The position numbers and the translations under genes were made by a program. A stretch of 64,000 nt of DNA from contig NZ_CYGX02000040.1 of assembly GCF_900019265.1 (NCBI RefSeq), positions 24,951 to 88,950 of the forward strand, in the 5' to 3' direction. A model generated the notes under the pieces. It worked only from the letters and a program-made list of their open reading frames with translations, was not told the DNA's origin and made no database searches. Positions within the stretch are counted from its first letter, which is position 1, and each line of letters starts with the position of its first letter. The stretch comes from Paraburkholderia ribeironis. Its GTDB lineage: Bacteria; Pseudomonadota; Gammaproteobacteria; Burkholderiales; Burkholderiaceae. Shown here in pieces: positions 44,248 to 52,505 of the stretch.

Positions 44248-45972
44248 ATGCTATTACTGATCCTTGCCTACCTCGGCGGTGCACTGACCATCCTCAGTCC
44301 GTGCATCCTGCCGGTGCTGCCTTTCGTATTTTCGCGAGCAGACCGCCCGTTCGCGCGCAATGGACTGCCGATGCTGCTGGGCATGGCGCTGACCTTCGCC
44401 GTGGTCGCCACGCTGGCCGCCGTCGGCGGCGGCTGGGCCGTGCGCGCCAACCAGTACGGCCGCTTCGTCGCCTTGGCCGTGCTCGCCGTGCTTGGCCTGA
44501 CCTTGCTCTCGGAGCGCGTCGCCGAATGGATCAGCCGTCCGTTTGTGGCACTTGGCAACAAGCTCACCGAGCACACCGGGAGCCAGCACGATTCGATGCT
44601 CTCGGCGGCTGGGCTGGGCGTGGCCACGGGGCTGCTGTGGGCGCCCTGCGCGGGCCCGATCCTGGGCCTGCTGCTCACGGGCGCCGCTCTCAAAGGCGCC
44701 AGCGTCCAGACGACGCTGTTGCTGCTCACCTACGCGGCAGGCGCGGCGACCTCGCTCGCGCTGGCGCTGCTGATCGGCGGACGCGTCTTCGCGTTGATGA
44801 AACGCTCGCTGGGCGCAGGCGTTTGGGTGCGCCGCGCGCTGGGCGTGCTGGTGCTGGCAGGTGTGGCCGCCATCGCGCTGGGGCTGGATACCGGGCTGTT
44901 GACACGCGTGTCGCTGGCCAGCACGGGTGGCATCGAACAGAAGCTGATCGACGCGGTGCGTCCTGCGCCTCTCGTGCAGATCGCTGTGAAGGCCGGCGAC
45001 ACGCTGCCGGTGGAAGGCGATCTGCCCACGCTCGATGGCGCAACTCAGTGGCTCAACAGCCCGCCGCTCACGGCGCAGTCGCTGCGCGGCAAGGTGGTGT
45101 TGGTCGATTTCTGGACCTACTCCTGCATCAACTGCATCCGCTCGCTGCCCTACGTGCGGGGCTGGGCTGACAAGTACAAGGATTACGGCCTGGTGGTGAT
45201 CGGCGTGCACGCACCCGAGTTCGCGTTCGAGAAGGATCCGGGCAACGTCATCCACGCCGTGAGGGACCTGGGCGTGGACTACCCGGTCGCAATCGACAAC
45301 GGTTACACCATCTGGAAGGCCTTCGACAACGAGTACTGGCCCGCGCATTACTTCATCGACCCGCAGGGGCATATTCGTCACCACCACTTTGGCGAAGGCG
45401 ACTACAAGGAAAGCGAGGACGTGATCCGCCGGCTGCTCGCCGAGGCCGGCCAGAAGGACCTGCCTGGCGGCTACGTGCAACCGGACGTGCAGGGCGCGCA
45501 GGCCGCCGCCAGCTCAGGCGATGCCAATCGATCGCCGGAAACCTACGTCGGCTACGCACGCGCGCAGAACTTCGTCGGTGGACCGGTCGCGCAGGACGAG
45601 ACTGCCAGCTATCACGCGCCCTCGGCCCTGACGGCCAACCAGTGGGCGCTCGACGGGCGCTGGTTGGTGGGCGACGAAAGTGCACGGCTTGACAGCCCTG
45701 ACGGACGCATCGTTTATCGCTTCCGTGGTCGTGACTTGCATCTGGTGCTGGGGCCCGGCCGCGATGGCCAGCCCGTGCGCTTTCGCGTGCTGATCGACGG
45801 CAAGGCGCCCGGCGCCGACCGCGGCGCGGACATCGATGCGAATGGCAACGGAACGGTCACCGGGCAGCGTCTCTACCAGCTCGTGCGGCAAGCCAATGGC
45901 AGCGGCGAACGCACCTTCGAAATCACGTTCCTCGACCCTGGCGTGCTGGCTTACGCGTTCACGTTCGGCTGA
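44248..45972 (+). CDS. dipZ: DipZ-like CcdA-thioredoxin fusion
   Basis: 574 residues. Residues about 1-215 form a CcdA-type membrane domain with about six helices and its redox cysteine pair: Cys19 in LSPCILPVLPF and Cys134 in LLWAPCAGPIL. Residues about 265-400 are a TlpA/thioredoxin-like domain with the CxxC Cys293-Cys296 in FWTYSCINCIRS. Residues about 420-574 form a beta-rich C-terminal domain (WLVGDESARLDSPDGRIVYRFRGRDLHLVLG). The protein carries reducing equivalents from cytoplasm to periplasm, for disulfide isomerisation or cytochrome c maturation. The ribosome site is weak. Confidence 0.9.
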   Translation: MLLLILAYLGGALTILSPCILPVLPFVFSRADRPFARNGLPMLLGMALTFAVVATLAAVGGGWAVRANQYGRFVALAVLAVLGLTLLSERVAEWISRPFVALGNKLTEHTGSQHDSMLSAAGLGVATGLLWAPCAGPILGLLLTGAALKGASVQTTLLLLTYAAGAATSLALALLIGGRVFALMKRSLGAGVWVRRALGVLVLAGVAAIALGLDTGLLTRVSLASTGGIEQKLIDAVRPAPLVQIAVKAGDTLPVEGDLPTLDGATQWLNSPPLTAQSLRGKVVLVDFWTYSCINCIRSLPYVRGWADKYKDYGLVVIGVHAPEFAFEKDPGNVIHAVRDLGVDYPVAIDNGYTIWKAFDNEYWPAHYFIDPQGHIRHHHFGEGDYKESEDVIRRLLAEAGQKDLPGGYVQPDVQGAQAAASSGDANRSPETYVGYARAQNFVGGPVAQDETASYHAPSALTANQWALDGRWLVGDESARLDSPDGRIVYRFRGRDLHLVLGPGRDGQPVRFRVLIDGKAPGADRGADIDANGNGTVTGQRLYQLVRQANGSGERTFEITFLDPGVLAYAFTFG

Positions 45973-45975
45973 GTC

Positions 45976-46113
45976 CCACCTTTGGCGCGAGAAGAGCCTC
46001 ATGTCCTGCCTTCACGCTATCACCGCCTCACCAAAGGCAAACACTTCGCCGCCTGGGAGCAGCCACAAGCGCTCCCGGACGAGGTTCGCGCGAGCTTCCG
46101 GTCGCTGCGCTGA
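45976..46113 (+). pseudogene. 3' remnant of an epoxide hydrolase gene
   Basis: Directly after dipZ a short frame reads LAREEPHVLPSRYHR, then KGKHFAAWEQPQALPDEVRASFRSLR and a TGA at 46111-46113. GGHFAAWEQP...EVRAAFRSLR is the well-known C-terminus of epoxide-hydrolase-family alpha/beta hydrolases, with the catalytic His in this motif. No start codon, ribosome site or upstream two-thirds of the gene exists; the frame abuts the dipZ stop at 45972. Its loss probably accompanied insertion of the dipZ segment. The rest of the gap to 46302 is non-coding. Confidence 0.7.
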
Positions 46114-46302
46114 TCTCAAACGTGCGGACGACGCCGTGCGAATGGCGTTCGGTGCGCGTATCGCGCCGGGTCGGTTTGCACATATATTTTCTAGTAGCGC
46201 CCTCCTCCCCAGGAGCAAGGAAGCGTGTCCGCACCGTCACTCACCATCGCCCGCAAGGCGTCCCGGAATCGCTGATTTCGACTGTCACGCAAGGAGTATG
46301 GA

Positions 46303-46695
46303 ATGAACAGCATCGCACTCGCCTGCACCGGTGTCCTCGGCTTGCTTCTGTTCGTACTTGGACTCACCATCACGGTCGTGCGCACTCGCGTCGGCCTGCT
46401 GAGCGGCTACGCGCCTGAACCTGACCAGCTGCTAACCAAACTGGTTCGCGCTCACGGCAATACCGCCGAGTACGCGCCGTTCTTTGCGGTGCTATTTCTG
46501 TATCTCGGCTCTCACAATCCGCCTCACTGGCAGCTCTGGTGCATGGCAGGTGCAACGGCCTGCCGCTTGCTCCTGGTGGTTTCGCTACTTGCCTGGCCCA
46601 CCATGTCGAAGCCCAATCCGGCCCGTGCTATCGGGGCGTTGGGAACCTACGCGTTCGGGGTGGCCCTCTGTGTCGCATTGCTCGTTGGCGGTTAG
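46303..46695 (+). CDS. MAPEG-family membrane protein
   Basis: 130 residues, with aaggag before the ATG. Four membrane helices are visible: 5-28, about 58-75, 80-98 and 105-128. Family features are TVVRTRVGLLSGYAPEPDQLLTKLVRAHGNTAEYAPFFAVLFLYL, where RAHGNTAEY matches the MAPEG signature (RAxxNxxE). MAPEG proteins include glutathione-dependent transferases and peroxidases; bacterial short forms are often uncharacterised. It is convergent with the Lrp gene. Confidence 0.88.
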   Translation: MNSIALACTGVLGLLLFVLGLTITVVRTRVGLLSGYAPEPDQLLTKLVRAHGNTAEYAPFFAVLFLYLGSHNPPHWQLWCMAGATACRLLLVVSLLAWPTMSKPNPARAIGALGTYAFGVALCVALLVGG

Positions 46696-46790
46696 TCCTC
46701 CGGCCGTGTCGTGTCCCATCCGACCGTGAAGGTCCGCTTTTGATATTCAGCGGACACGCATTCGTGTGTGTTGGCGGACAGGCTCCGACC

Positions 46791-47249
46791 TCATAGCGGG
46801 AGGCTCGTCGAGCGTTTGATCTCCTTCAATGAGAAGCCCGTATACATCTCCTTGATGTTGCCGAGAGTGCGGATCCGGTGCATCGCGAGCTGATGGAATG
46901 CCTCCATATCCCGCACGACGACCTGAAGCAGATAGTCATACTTGCCGGATACATTGTGGCAAGCCACCACATTCGGCAGCGCCATCACACCCGACTCGAA
47001 CACACGCATGGCTTTTTCCGAGTGACTGTCGAGCATGATGTTGATGAAAGCAAAGAGGCCAAGCCCCAGTTCCTGCTGATTCAGCGTCGCGTGATAACCC
47101 TGAATCACCTGCTTCTCCAGCCGCTTCAGTCTTTTCCAGCAGGCGGGTGCCGACAAGCCAACCTTTTCCGCAATCTCCGCGTTGGACAGTCGGCCATCGA
47201 CTTGCAGCAACTCCAGGATCTTCCTGTCCGTATCGTCCAGATCTGTCAT
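46791..47249 (-). CDS. Lrp/AsnC-family regulator
   Basis: 152 residues from the ATG at 47249, preceded by gaggag; the upstream ATG at 47294 is less likely. The N-terminal HTH (about 1-60) reads LDDTDRKILELLQVDGRLSNAEIAEKVGLSAPACWKRLKRLE. The RAM effector domain (about 70-140) contains FAFINIMLDSHSEKAMRVFE and NVVACHNVSGKYDYLLQVVVRDMEAF. It is transcribed away from the amino-acid permease gene across a 309-bp region holding an AT-rich inverted repeat, the usual arrangement for an Lrp-type local regulator sensing the transported amino acid. Confidence 0.92.
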   Translation of the reverse strand: MTDLDDTDRKILELLQVDGRLSNAEIAEKVGLSAPACWKRLKRLEKQVIQGYHATLNQQELGLGLFAFINIMLDSHSEKAMRVFESGVMALPNVVACHNVSGKYDYLLQVVVRDMEAFHQLAMHRIRTLGNIKEMYTGFSLKEIKRSTSLPL

Positions 47250-47350
47250 TTCCACTCCTCTCGATTGCCTCACGGCATTGCGACGGGCGCACACCGGTGC
47301 GCCGAACCCCCTTCACCCGCTGTTTTAGGACTGGCTCGTGGCGAGGCCGG

Positions 47351-47434
47351 TTGGTTAATTATATTCACCGCGAGCATAGAAAAGCTTATCGGTGAGAAAT
47401 CCTCTTAACCAGACTATCGACGATCATTAACCAA
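47351..47434. promoter_or_regulatory. Inverted repeat in the lrp-permease divergent region
   Basis: ttggttaat (47351-47359) and attaaccaa (47426-47434) are perfect 9-bp inverted copies 66 bp apart. A further cttaacc half lies at about 47403 and AT-rich DNA lies between them. Lrp-type octamers wrap such spaced sites. The rest of the 47250-47558 gap shows only the ggaggag ribosome site of the permease. Confidence 0.45.
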
Positions 47435-47558
47435 ACAAGAACGGACGAGTGAGGGCCGCGTCGCAGCTCGCGGCGTCCGCATTGCGTCTGCGATGTCTGA
47501 ACGGCTTGGGCCCAGAAACGGGTTCTTGCGATCTACACAAAAGAACTGGAGGAGTCGG

Positions 47559-48947
47559 ATGAGTTTGTTCAGAACCAAGGATCTCGCGACGATGGTTGCC
47601 GCGAGTCACGCACAGCATGGCCTGAAGAAAGTACTTGGCCCATTCGATCTGATCCTCATGGGGATCGGGGCGATCGTCGGCACCGGAATCTTCGTATTGA
47701 CGGGAACCGGTGCGCTCACCGCCGGACCGGCATTGACCATATCGTTCGTCATCGCAGCCCTGGCCTGCGGATTTGCGGCGTTGTGCTATGCGGAGTTCGC
47801 GTCGTCGGTGCCGGTGGCCGGATCGATCTACACCTACAGCTATGCCACGATGGGCGAGCTGGTCGCATGGATGATCGGCTGGGACCTGATGCTCGAGTAT
47901 GGGCTTGCGAGTTCCGCGGTGTCGGTGGGTTGGTCAGGCTACTTTCAGTCGCTCATCGGCGGGTTCGGCGTGCATCTGCCCGCCGCGCTATCAGCGGCGC
48001 CGGGCGCCATTCCCGGCGTCCATACATGGTTCAACCTTCCGGCGTTCCTCGTCATGCTGGTGTTGACAGCACTGCTGTCGTTCGGCGTTCGCGAATCGGC
48101 CCGGCTCAATAACGTGATGGTCGGGTTGAAGATCGGTGTCGTGTTGCTGTTCATTCTGGTCGGTGTACGTCATGTTCAACCGGTGAACTGGCAGCCGTTC
48201 ACGCCCTTCGGTTATTCGGGCGTATTCAGTGCAGCGGCACTGGTGTTTTTCGCGTTCATCGGATTCGACGCGGTTACGTCCGCCGCCGAGGAAGTGAAAC
48301 AACCGGCACGTGATCTGCCGATCGGCATCATCGGATCGCTGGCCGTCTGCGCGGTGTTGTACGTCACGGTATCGGCCATCATGACCGGCATCGTTCCATA
48401 CCAGAAGTTCCTCGGCGTCGACCACCCGGTGTCACTTGCACTTCAATACGCGGGCGAAAACTGGGTTGCCGGCTTTGTCGATCTCGGTGCGATTCTCGGC
48501 ATGACCACCGTCATTCTCGTAATGACCTACGGGCAAACGCGCATCGTCTTCGCGATGTCGCGCGACGGCCTGTTGCCGAAGAAACTGTCGAGCGTTCATT
48601 CGAGTCTCGGTACGCCGTTTTTCGCGACCTGGATCGTCGGGATCCTGTTTGGTCTGGTCGCGGCCGTGGTTCCGCTCAACGTACTGACCGAACTCATCAA
48701 CATCGGGACGTTGGCGGCGTTCAGCCTGATTTCCGTCGCCGTCATCATCCTGCGAAAAACCCGCCCCGATCTGCCGCGTGCCTTCCGTTGCCCCGCCGTG
48801 CCGCTGGTGCCTCTGCTTGCGATCGCGTTCTGCATCACGCTGACCGTGTTCCTTCAAGCCACGACCTGGATCGCGTTTCTGGTCTGGCTCGCGATCGGGC
48901 TCGTCGTGTATTTCACGTACGCACGGCAACGGTCGCTCCTCAACTGA
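47559..48947 (+). CDS. APC-family amino-acid permease
   Basis: 462 residues from the ATG at 47559 (ggaggag upstream; the frame is open to 47493 without a better site). Twelve-helix APC transporter of the YfnA/CAT type: GPFDLILMGIGAIVGTGIFVLTGTGA is the conserved TM1 unwinding region. The TM6-region motif FFAFIGFDAVTSAAEEVKQPARDLPIGI and the later MSRDGLLPKKLSSVHSSLGTPF are also typical. It imports an amino acid by proton coupling. The neighbouring Lrp regulator and PatB-type lyase suggest a sulfur- or hydroxy-amino acid, which is inference. Confidence 0.92.
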   Translation: MSLFRTKDLATMVAASHAQHGLKKVLGPFDLILMGIGAIVGTGIFVLTGTGALTAGPALTISFVIAALACGFAALCYAEFASSVPVAGSIYTYSYATMGELVAWMIGWDLMLEYGLASSAVSVGWSGYFQSLIGGFGVHLPAALSAAPGAIPGVHTWFNLPAFLVMLVLTALLSFGVRESARLNNVMVGLKIGVVLLFILVGVRHVQPVNWQPFTPFGYSGVFSAAALVFFAFIGFDAVTSAAEEVKQPARDLPIGIIGSLAVCAVLYVTVSAIMTGIVPYQKFLGVDHPVSLALQYAGENWVAGFVDLGAILGMTTVILVMTYGQTRIVFAMSRDGLLPKKLSSVHSSLGTPFFATWIVGILFGLVAAVVPLNVLTELINIGTLAAFSLISVAVIILRKTRPDLPRAFRCPAVPLVPLLAIAFCITLTVFLQATTWIAFLVWLAIGLVVYFTYARQRSLLN

Positions 48948-49008
48948 CTTCGCGACATCGCCCGGGGTATGGACCCGGACAGCCTTTTAATTGAATGACT
49001 GGACGCAT

Positions 49009-50256
49009 ATGAGTTACGACTTTGATCGCCTGATTTCTCGCCGCGGCACCAATGCCCTGGCGGAGGACGGCTTCGAAAACTATCTGTTCGGCGCCGATGC
49101 GCCCGCGCTCAATGTGCCGAGAGAAGAAATGATCTCGATGTGGGTGGCGGACATGCAGTTCGCCGCGCCGGATGCGGCAATCGACGCGATCTCCGTGCGC
49201 CTCAAGCACCCGGTCTTCGGCTATACGATGAACTTCGACGATCAGCTCTACCAGGCTTTCCATGCCTGGTGTGTCGAGCGTTACGACTGGCGTTTCTCCC
49301 GGGAGGACATGCTGGTCGCGCTGGGCGTCATACCGGCGCTCTTCGGGCTCGTCGAATATGTCTGCCAGCCCGGCGACAAGGTGCTCAGCCTGACGCCGGC
49401 CTATGGATACTTCAAGCATGCGACGGTTCAGCGCGATCGCGAATTCGTAACGTCGCGCCTGCTCCCCTCCGGGGATGGCGGCTACACGATCGACTTCGAC
49501 GACTTCGAGGCGAAAGTCAGCGATCCGGCCGTGAAGCTCTTTTTCCTTTGCCATCCACACAACCCGACCGGCCGGGTCTGGACGGATGACGAACTGCGCC
49601 GCATGGGTGAGCTCTGCATTGCGAACAGCGTCAAGATCGTTTCCGACGAGATCCATTGCGATCTGCTCAGAACCGGAAGCCGGCACACGCCGTTGGCCAG
49701 GCTGTTCCCGGGCAGCCGGGACATCATCACCTGCATGGCCGTCAGCAAGACCTTCAACGTGGCGGGGATGATGATCGCGACCGTGATCATCCCCGACCCC
49801 GCATTGCGCTCCGAATGGAAACGGCGGCACTACCCGTTCGTGAACCCGCTCAGCCTCGCGGCCGCCATTGGCGCGTATCGGAATGGCGCGCCGTGGCTGG
49901 ACGCGTTGCGCTCGTATCTCGACGGCAACTTCGCGTGGACCCGACGATTTCTGAACGAGCACTTGCCCAAGGCCAGGTTCCGCATTCCGGATGCGACCTA
50001 TCTCGCATGGGTCGACCTGCGGGCCTATTTCGACGAGTCGGTCAACCTCACCCGGTTCTTCCTTGAAAAGGCCGGCGTCATCCTCGAGGGCGGCGAGATG
50101 TTCGTCGAGAACGGCAACTGCCGAGTCCGGCTCAATCTCGCATGCCCGCAAGCACAGGTACAGCGGTCGCTGGAAAAAATACGCGATGCGATCGTTAGCT
50201 TCCACGAAGGCCGGACCATCAATAGTAATAGTCGCCCCCTCAAGCAACTTTCGTAA
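49009..50256 (+). CDS. patB: PatB/MalY-type PLP C-S lyase or aminotransferase
   Basis: 415 residues from the ATG at 49009; an in-frame ATG at 48991 is the alternative. A fold-type I PLP enzyme with the MalY/PatB landmarks: PMWVADMQFAAP-like start (ISMWVADMQFAAP), GVIPALFGLVEYVCQPGDKV, the PLP-pocket Asn185 in CHPHNPTGRV, Asp213 in IVSDEIHCDL, the Schiff-base Lys247 in AVSKTFNVAG and Arg in CRVRLNLACP. Members split cystathionine or cysteine conjugates (beta-lyase) or transaminate. It is 61 nt after the permease and very likely in its operon. Confidence 0.9.
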   Translation: MSYDFDRLISRRGTNALAEDGFENYLFGADAPALNVPREEMISMWVADMQFAAPDAAIDAISVRLKHPVFGYTMNFDDQLYQAFHAWCVERYDWRFSREDMLVALGVIPALFGLVEYVCQPGDKVLSLTPAYGYFKHATVQRDREFVTSRLLPSGDGGYTIDFDDFEAKVSDPAVKLFFLCHPHNPTGRVWTDDELRRMGELCIANSVKIVSDEIHCDLLRTGSRHTPLARLFPGSRDIITCMAVSKTFNVAGMMIATVIIPDPALRSEWKRRHYPFVNPLSLAAAIGAYRNGAPWLDALRSYLDGNFAWTRRFLNEHLPKARFRIPDATYLAWVDLRAYFDESVNLTRFFLEKAGVILEGGEMFVENGNCRVRLNLACPQAQVQRSLEKIRDAIVSFHEGRTINSNSRPLKQLS

Positions 50257-50268
50257 CAGAGGAAACTC

Positions 50269-50301
50269 ATGAACGATTGGAACGAGTATCGCGAGCAATG
50301 A
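50269..50301 (+). pseudogene. Truncated 5' end of a carboxymuconolactone decarboxylase/AhpD-like gene
   Basis: A good ribosome site (agagga) precedes ATG and ten codons, MNDWNEYREQ, then TGA. This matches the opening of small CMD/AhpD-family proteins (M-x-W-x-x-Y-R-x-Q), but nothing of the rest of that family follows. The gene appears to have been cut by a rearrangement 12 nt after patB. A real ten-residue peptide cannot be excluded. The following DNA to 50526 shows no gene. Confidence 0.4.
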
Positions 50302-50526
50302 GTATGGTCTATGACCCGTTCAAGCACCTCGTCGGGTGAACCGCGCCAACAGTTAAAGATGGTCAGCCATTCGTCAGCAATTGCAACGAGAGTAACAGTC
50401 CTAAAGAATCGCGGATTTTGCGCGGAAGGCCCGGTACAGTGGCTCCGCCATGTCGCATGGTGTGGCCAGGAACCTGATAGGTCACGCCGATGTGGCGGTA
50501 CCAACAATGTCTTTAGGGAGAAAACC

Positions 50527-51045
50527 ATGAACACAATTCGTGCGACGCTGCTCGCTGCCGCGCTGACAACCTTCACCAGCTCGGTCGCTTTTGCACAGAC
50601 CACCCAGACGGGCGCACAGGGTTCGGCCGGCCTCGGCGTGAACGTCCAGACGCCGGTTCTCGGTGCCGGTGCGCAGGCGGGCGCCGGCGCGAACGCCGCA
50701 GGTTCGGGTGCCGGTGCGGGCAGCAACCTCGTCGGCGGCGCGGTGAACGGCGTCGGCGAAGCAGCCGGCAACGTGGTCGGCGGCGCGACGAACGCGGTGG
50801 GTTCGGCGGCGGAAGCGACCAAGGGCACTGCAAAGTCGGCAGTCCATTCGGCGAAGCAGAAAGCGAAGCACATCGCGGGCTCGGCGAAGAACCACGCGGA
50901 AGGCGCGATGTCGACGGCTGGCGACGTCGCCGGCGGTGCGAACGCGAAGGCCGGTGAAGCGCTCGACGGCACGGCTGCGGCGATGCAGGGCGGCGCGTCG
51001 GTCGGCGTGAAGGGCTCGACCTCGGCCCAAGGTTCTGCGAATTAA
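50527..51045 (+). CDS. Exported Gly/Ala-rich repetitive protein, function unknown
   Basis: 172 residues from the ATG at 50527 with ggga upstream. A Sec signal peptide (about 1-23, ending SVAFA) is followed by a Gly/Ala/Asn-rich region (GAGAQAGAGANAAGSGAGAGSN), then a Lys/Ala/His-rich amphipathic stretch (about 95-130: TKGTAKSAVHSAKQKAKHIAGSAKNHAEGAM) resembling LEA or late-embryogenesis-type helices, and a second Gly-rich end. No enzyme motif is visible. A periplasmic stress or envelope-associated filler protein is possible. Confidence 0.65.
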   Translation: MNTIRATLLAAALTTFTSSVAFAQTTQTGAQGSAGLGVNVQTPVLGAGAQAGAGANAAGSGAGAGSNLVGGAVNGVGEAAGNVVGGATNAVGSAAEATKGTAKSAVHSAKQKAKHIAGSAKNHAEGAMSTAGDVAGGANAKAGEALDGTAAAMQGGASVGVKGSTSAQGSAN

Positions 51046-51350
51046 GCAGCGGCGATCCTGCCGGCGCGGCGCTCGACTCGAACGAGCCGTCACGCCGGCA
51101 CCCGCAGAATGCATGAATAGCGAGTTATCAAATTCTGGACTACTAACATTGACATTGCAGCCGGGCATGGCGCCTGGATTGTTTATGTTCTTCTATCGGC
51201 TGCGTAAAGTCAGTGGGGCCTTGGCGAGGGATAAAGTTGCGCGAAGTACTCGCGGTTGGCTACAGACCGTAGATGGTAAATCGGTGCAACTGCACTTACG
51301 CCCCCCAACAAATACGGCCCGTGAATGCAGGACTTTCGTCGCTTGTGGTG
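51046..51350. other. Gap after the Gly/Ala-rich gene with terminator-like hairpin
   Basis: Contains an imperfect long hairpin at 51059-51100 (tgccggcg and cgccggca as outer arms, ctcg/cgag inner). The remainder is AT-richer than its surroundings and shows no recognisable gene; short frames such as the one from 51113 have no known features. Confidence 0.45.
51059..51100 (+). terminator. Imperfect hairpin after the Gly/Ala-rich gene
   Basis: Outer arms tgccggcg/cgccggca and inner ctcg/cgag enclose a short loop, 14 nt after the stop codon at 51045. No U-tract follows, so efficiency is uncertain. Confidence 0.45.
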
Positions 51351-52505
51351 TCACCGGATGGGCTCCGTCATGTCCTCCTCCACGAAGCGCAAGATCGCCT
51401 CTACTAGAGCCTCGCGGGGATACGCGTTCTGCGTTACGAAGAGCGCGCCTATTGTCGGATGCATTCGGGCAATGGGTACAGCCAGCGCCCAGTGGTCGGC
51501 ATTCACGTAAGCGAGAAGTGTGCTGCCGGGTATGAGCTGGTCATAGAAGATCAGCTGGCTGTCGTTTCGTGGATCGACTCGCGAGAGCTTGTCGTAGCTC
51601 GACGTCAGGATGGACGAGATGTGCCCCGGGTGTGGAAACGTGACGATCGAGTAATAGCGCAGTCCGGCCGGAAGCGGGTGCTGCGCGAGCCACGCCTTGC
51701 GGATCGCCGGTCTCAGGCTCTGCACCGCGCCGCCATCACCCGATGTGCAGGTCGCGCCGGGAACATGGCGCAGCAGGTCGGCCTGGTACTGCTCGGCGTC
51801 GTCGGCAAGCGGCGATCCGCCCACCGCGCCGGCGGCGCTTACGACGGCCGCAAGACGGCTGCGGATCTCGGGATAGGCAACCAGCGCTTCAAGAACGTCG
51901 GGCGCGCCTTTCGAATAGCCAATCAGCACGATGCGCGGCGGCCCGTCAGGCGCGGGCATCGCCATGAGAGCGTCGCGAATCTGGCGTGCGTTGTTGGCGG
52001 AACTCGACAGCGCATCGACGTCGAGCAGCGATGCGTCGAAACCGAACCGGCGCAGATGCGAGATCACGGTATTCGGCGAATCCAGCCACGGCCGGAAGCA
52101 GTCGTAGCCGACGCCGGGCACGACGACTGCGAGCAGATGCAGTCGGGATTGACCCAGATCGACAGGTCTGCCCGTCGGCGCCGGCTCCTTGCCCACGCGG
52201 GTCAGCGCGTCCTCACAAGGACGGTTATCGGGCACCTCCGCGCCACGCGCTTCGAGGACCGCACAATAGATTTCCCGGAAGCGTCCCCGCTGATCCGCTA
52301 TCCCGGCCTGAGTCGCGGGTGCGAGAATCAGCGGCGGCGTATCGGTCGAGTAAGGGATTAGCGGCTTCGTCGCGCATGCACCGAGCACAGCGCATGCAGT
52401 CGCCATTGCCAGTGCTGCGCGGCCTCCACGCCATGCTGTTGCGGCAGCAACGTGCCGTGGCGCCGAGACGGGTGATGGCGTTCCTTCAGGGTCACTGACG
52501 TGCAT
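51351..52505 (-). CDS. Alpha/beta-hydrolase-like lipoprotein
   Basis: 384 residues from the ATG at 52505, overlapping the upstream LssY_C-like gene by 14 nt. A signal region ends in AVLGAC with probable lipidated Cys44, so the protein should be membrane-anchored in the periplasm. The hydrolase part contains LAVVVPGVGYDCFRPW, the nucleophile elbow IGYSKGAP with Ser198, and a late His in NADHWALAVP. Cysteine pairs in the N-terminal half may form disulfides. The lipase/esterase fold is likely but the substrate is unknown. It is the last gene of a three-gene lipoprotein operon. Confidence 0.78.
   Translation of the reverse strand: MHVSDPEGTPSPVSAPRHVAAATAWRGGRAALAMATACAVLGACATKPLIPYSTDTPPLILAPATQAGIADQRGRFREIYCAVLEARGAEVPDNRPCEDALTRVGKEPAPTGRPVDLGQSRLHLLAVVVPGVGYDCFRPWLDSPNTVISHLRRFGFDASLLDVDALSSSANNARQIRDALMAMPAPDGPPRIVLIGYSKGAPDVLEALVAYPEIRSRLAAVVSAAGAVGGSPLADDAEQYQADLLRHVPGATCTSGDGGAVQSLRPAIRKAWLAQHPLPAGLRYYSIVTFPHPGHISSILTSSYDKLSRVDPRNDSQLIFYDQLIPGSTLLAYVNADHWALAVPIARMHPTIGALFVTQNAYPREALVEAILRFVEEDMTEPIR

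Noticed and set aside
46732..46755. gtccgct/agcggac hairpin between MAPEG and lrp considered as a terminator
   Set aside because: The stem is only 7 bp with a 10-nt loop and no U-tract; too weak to list as a feature.
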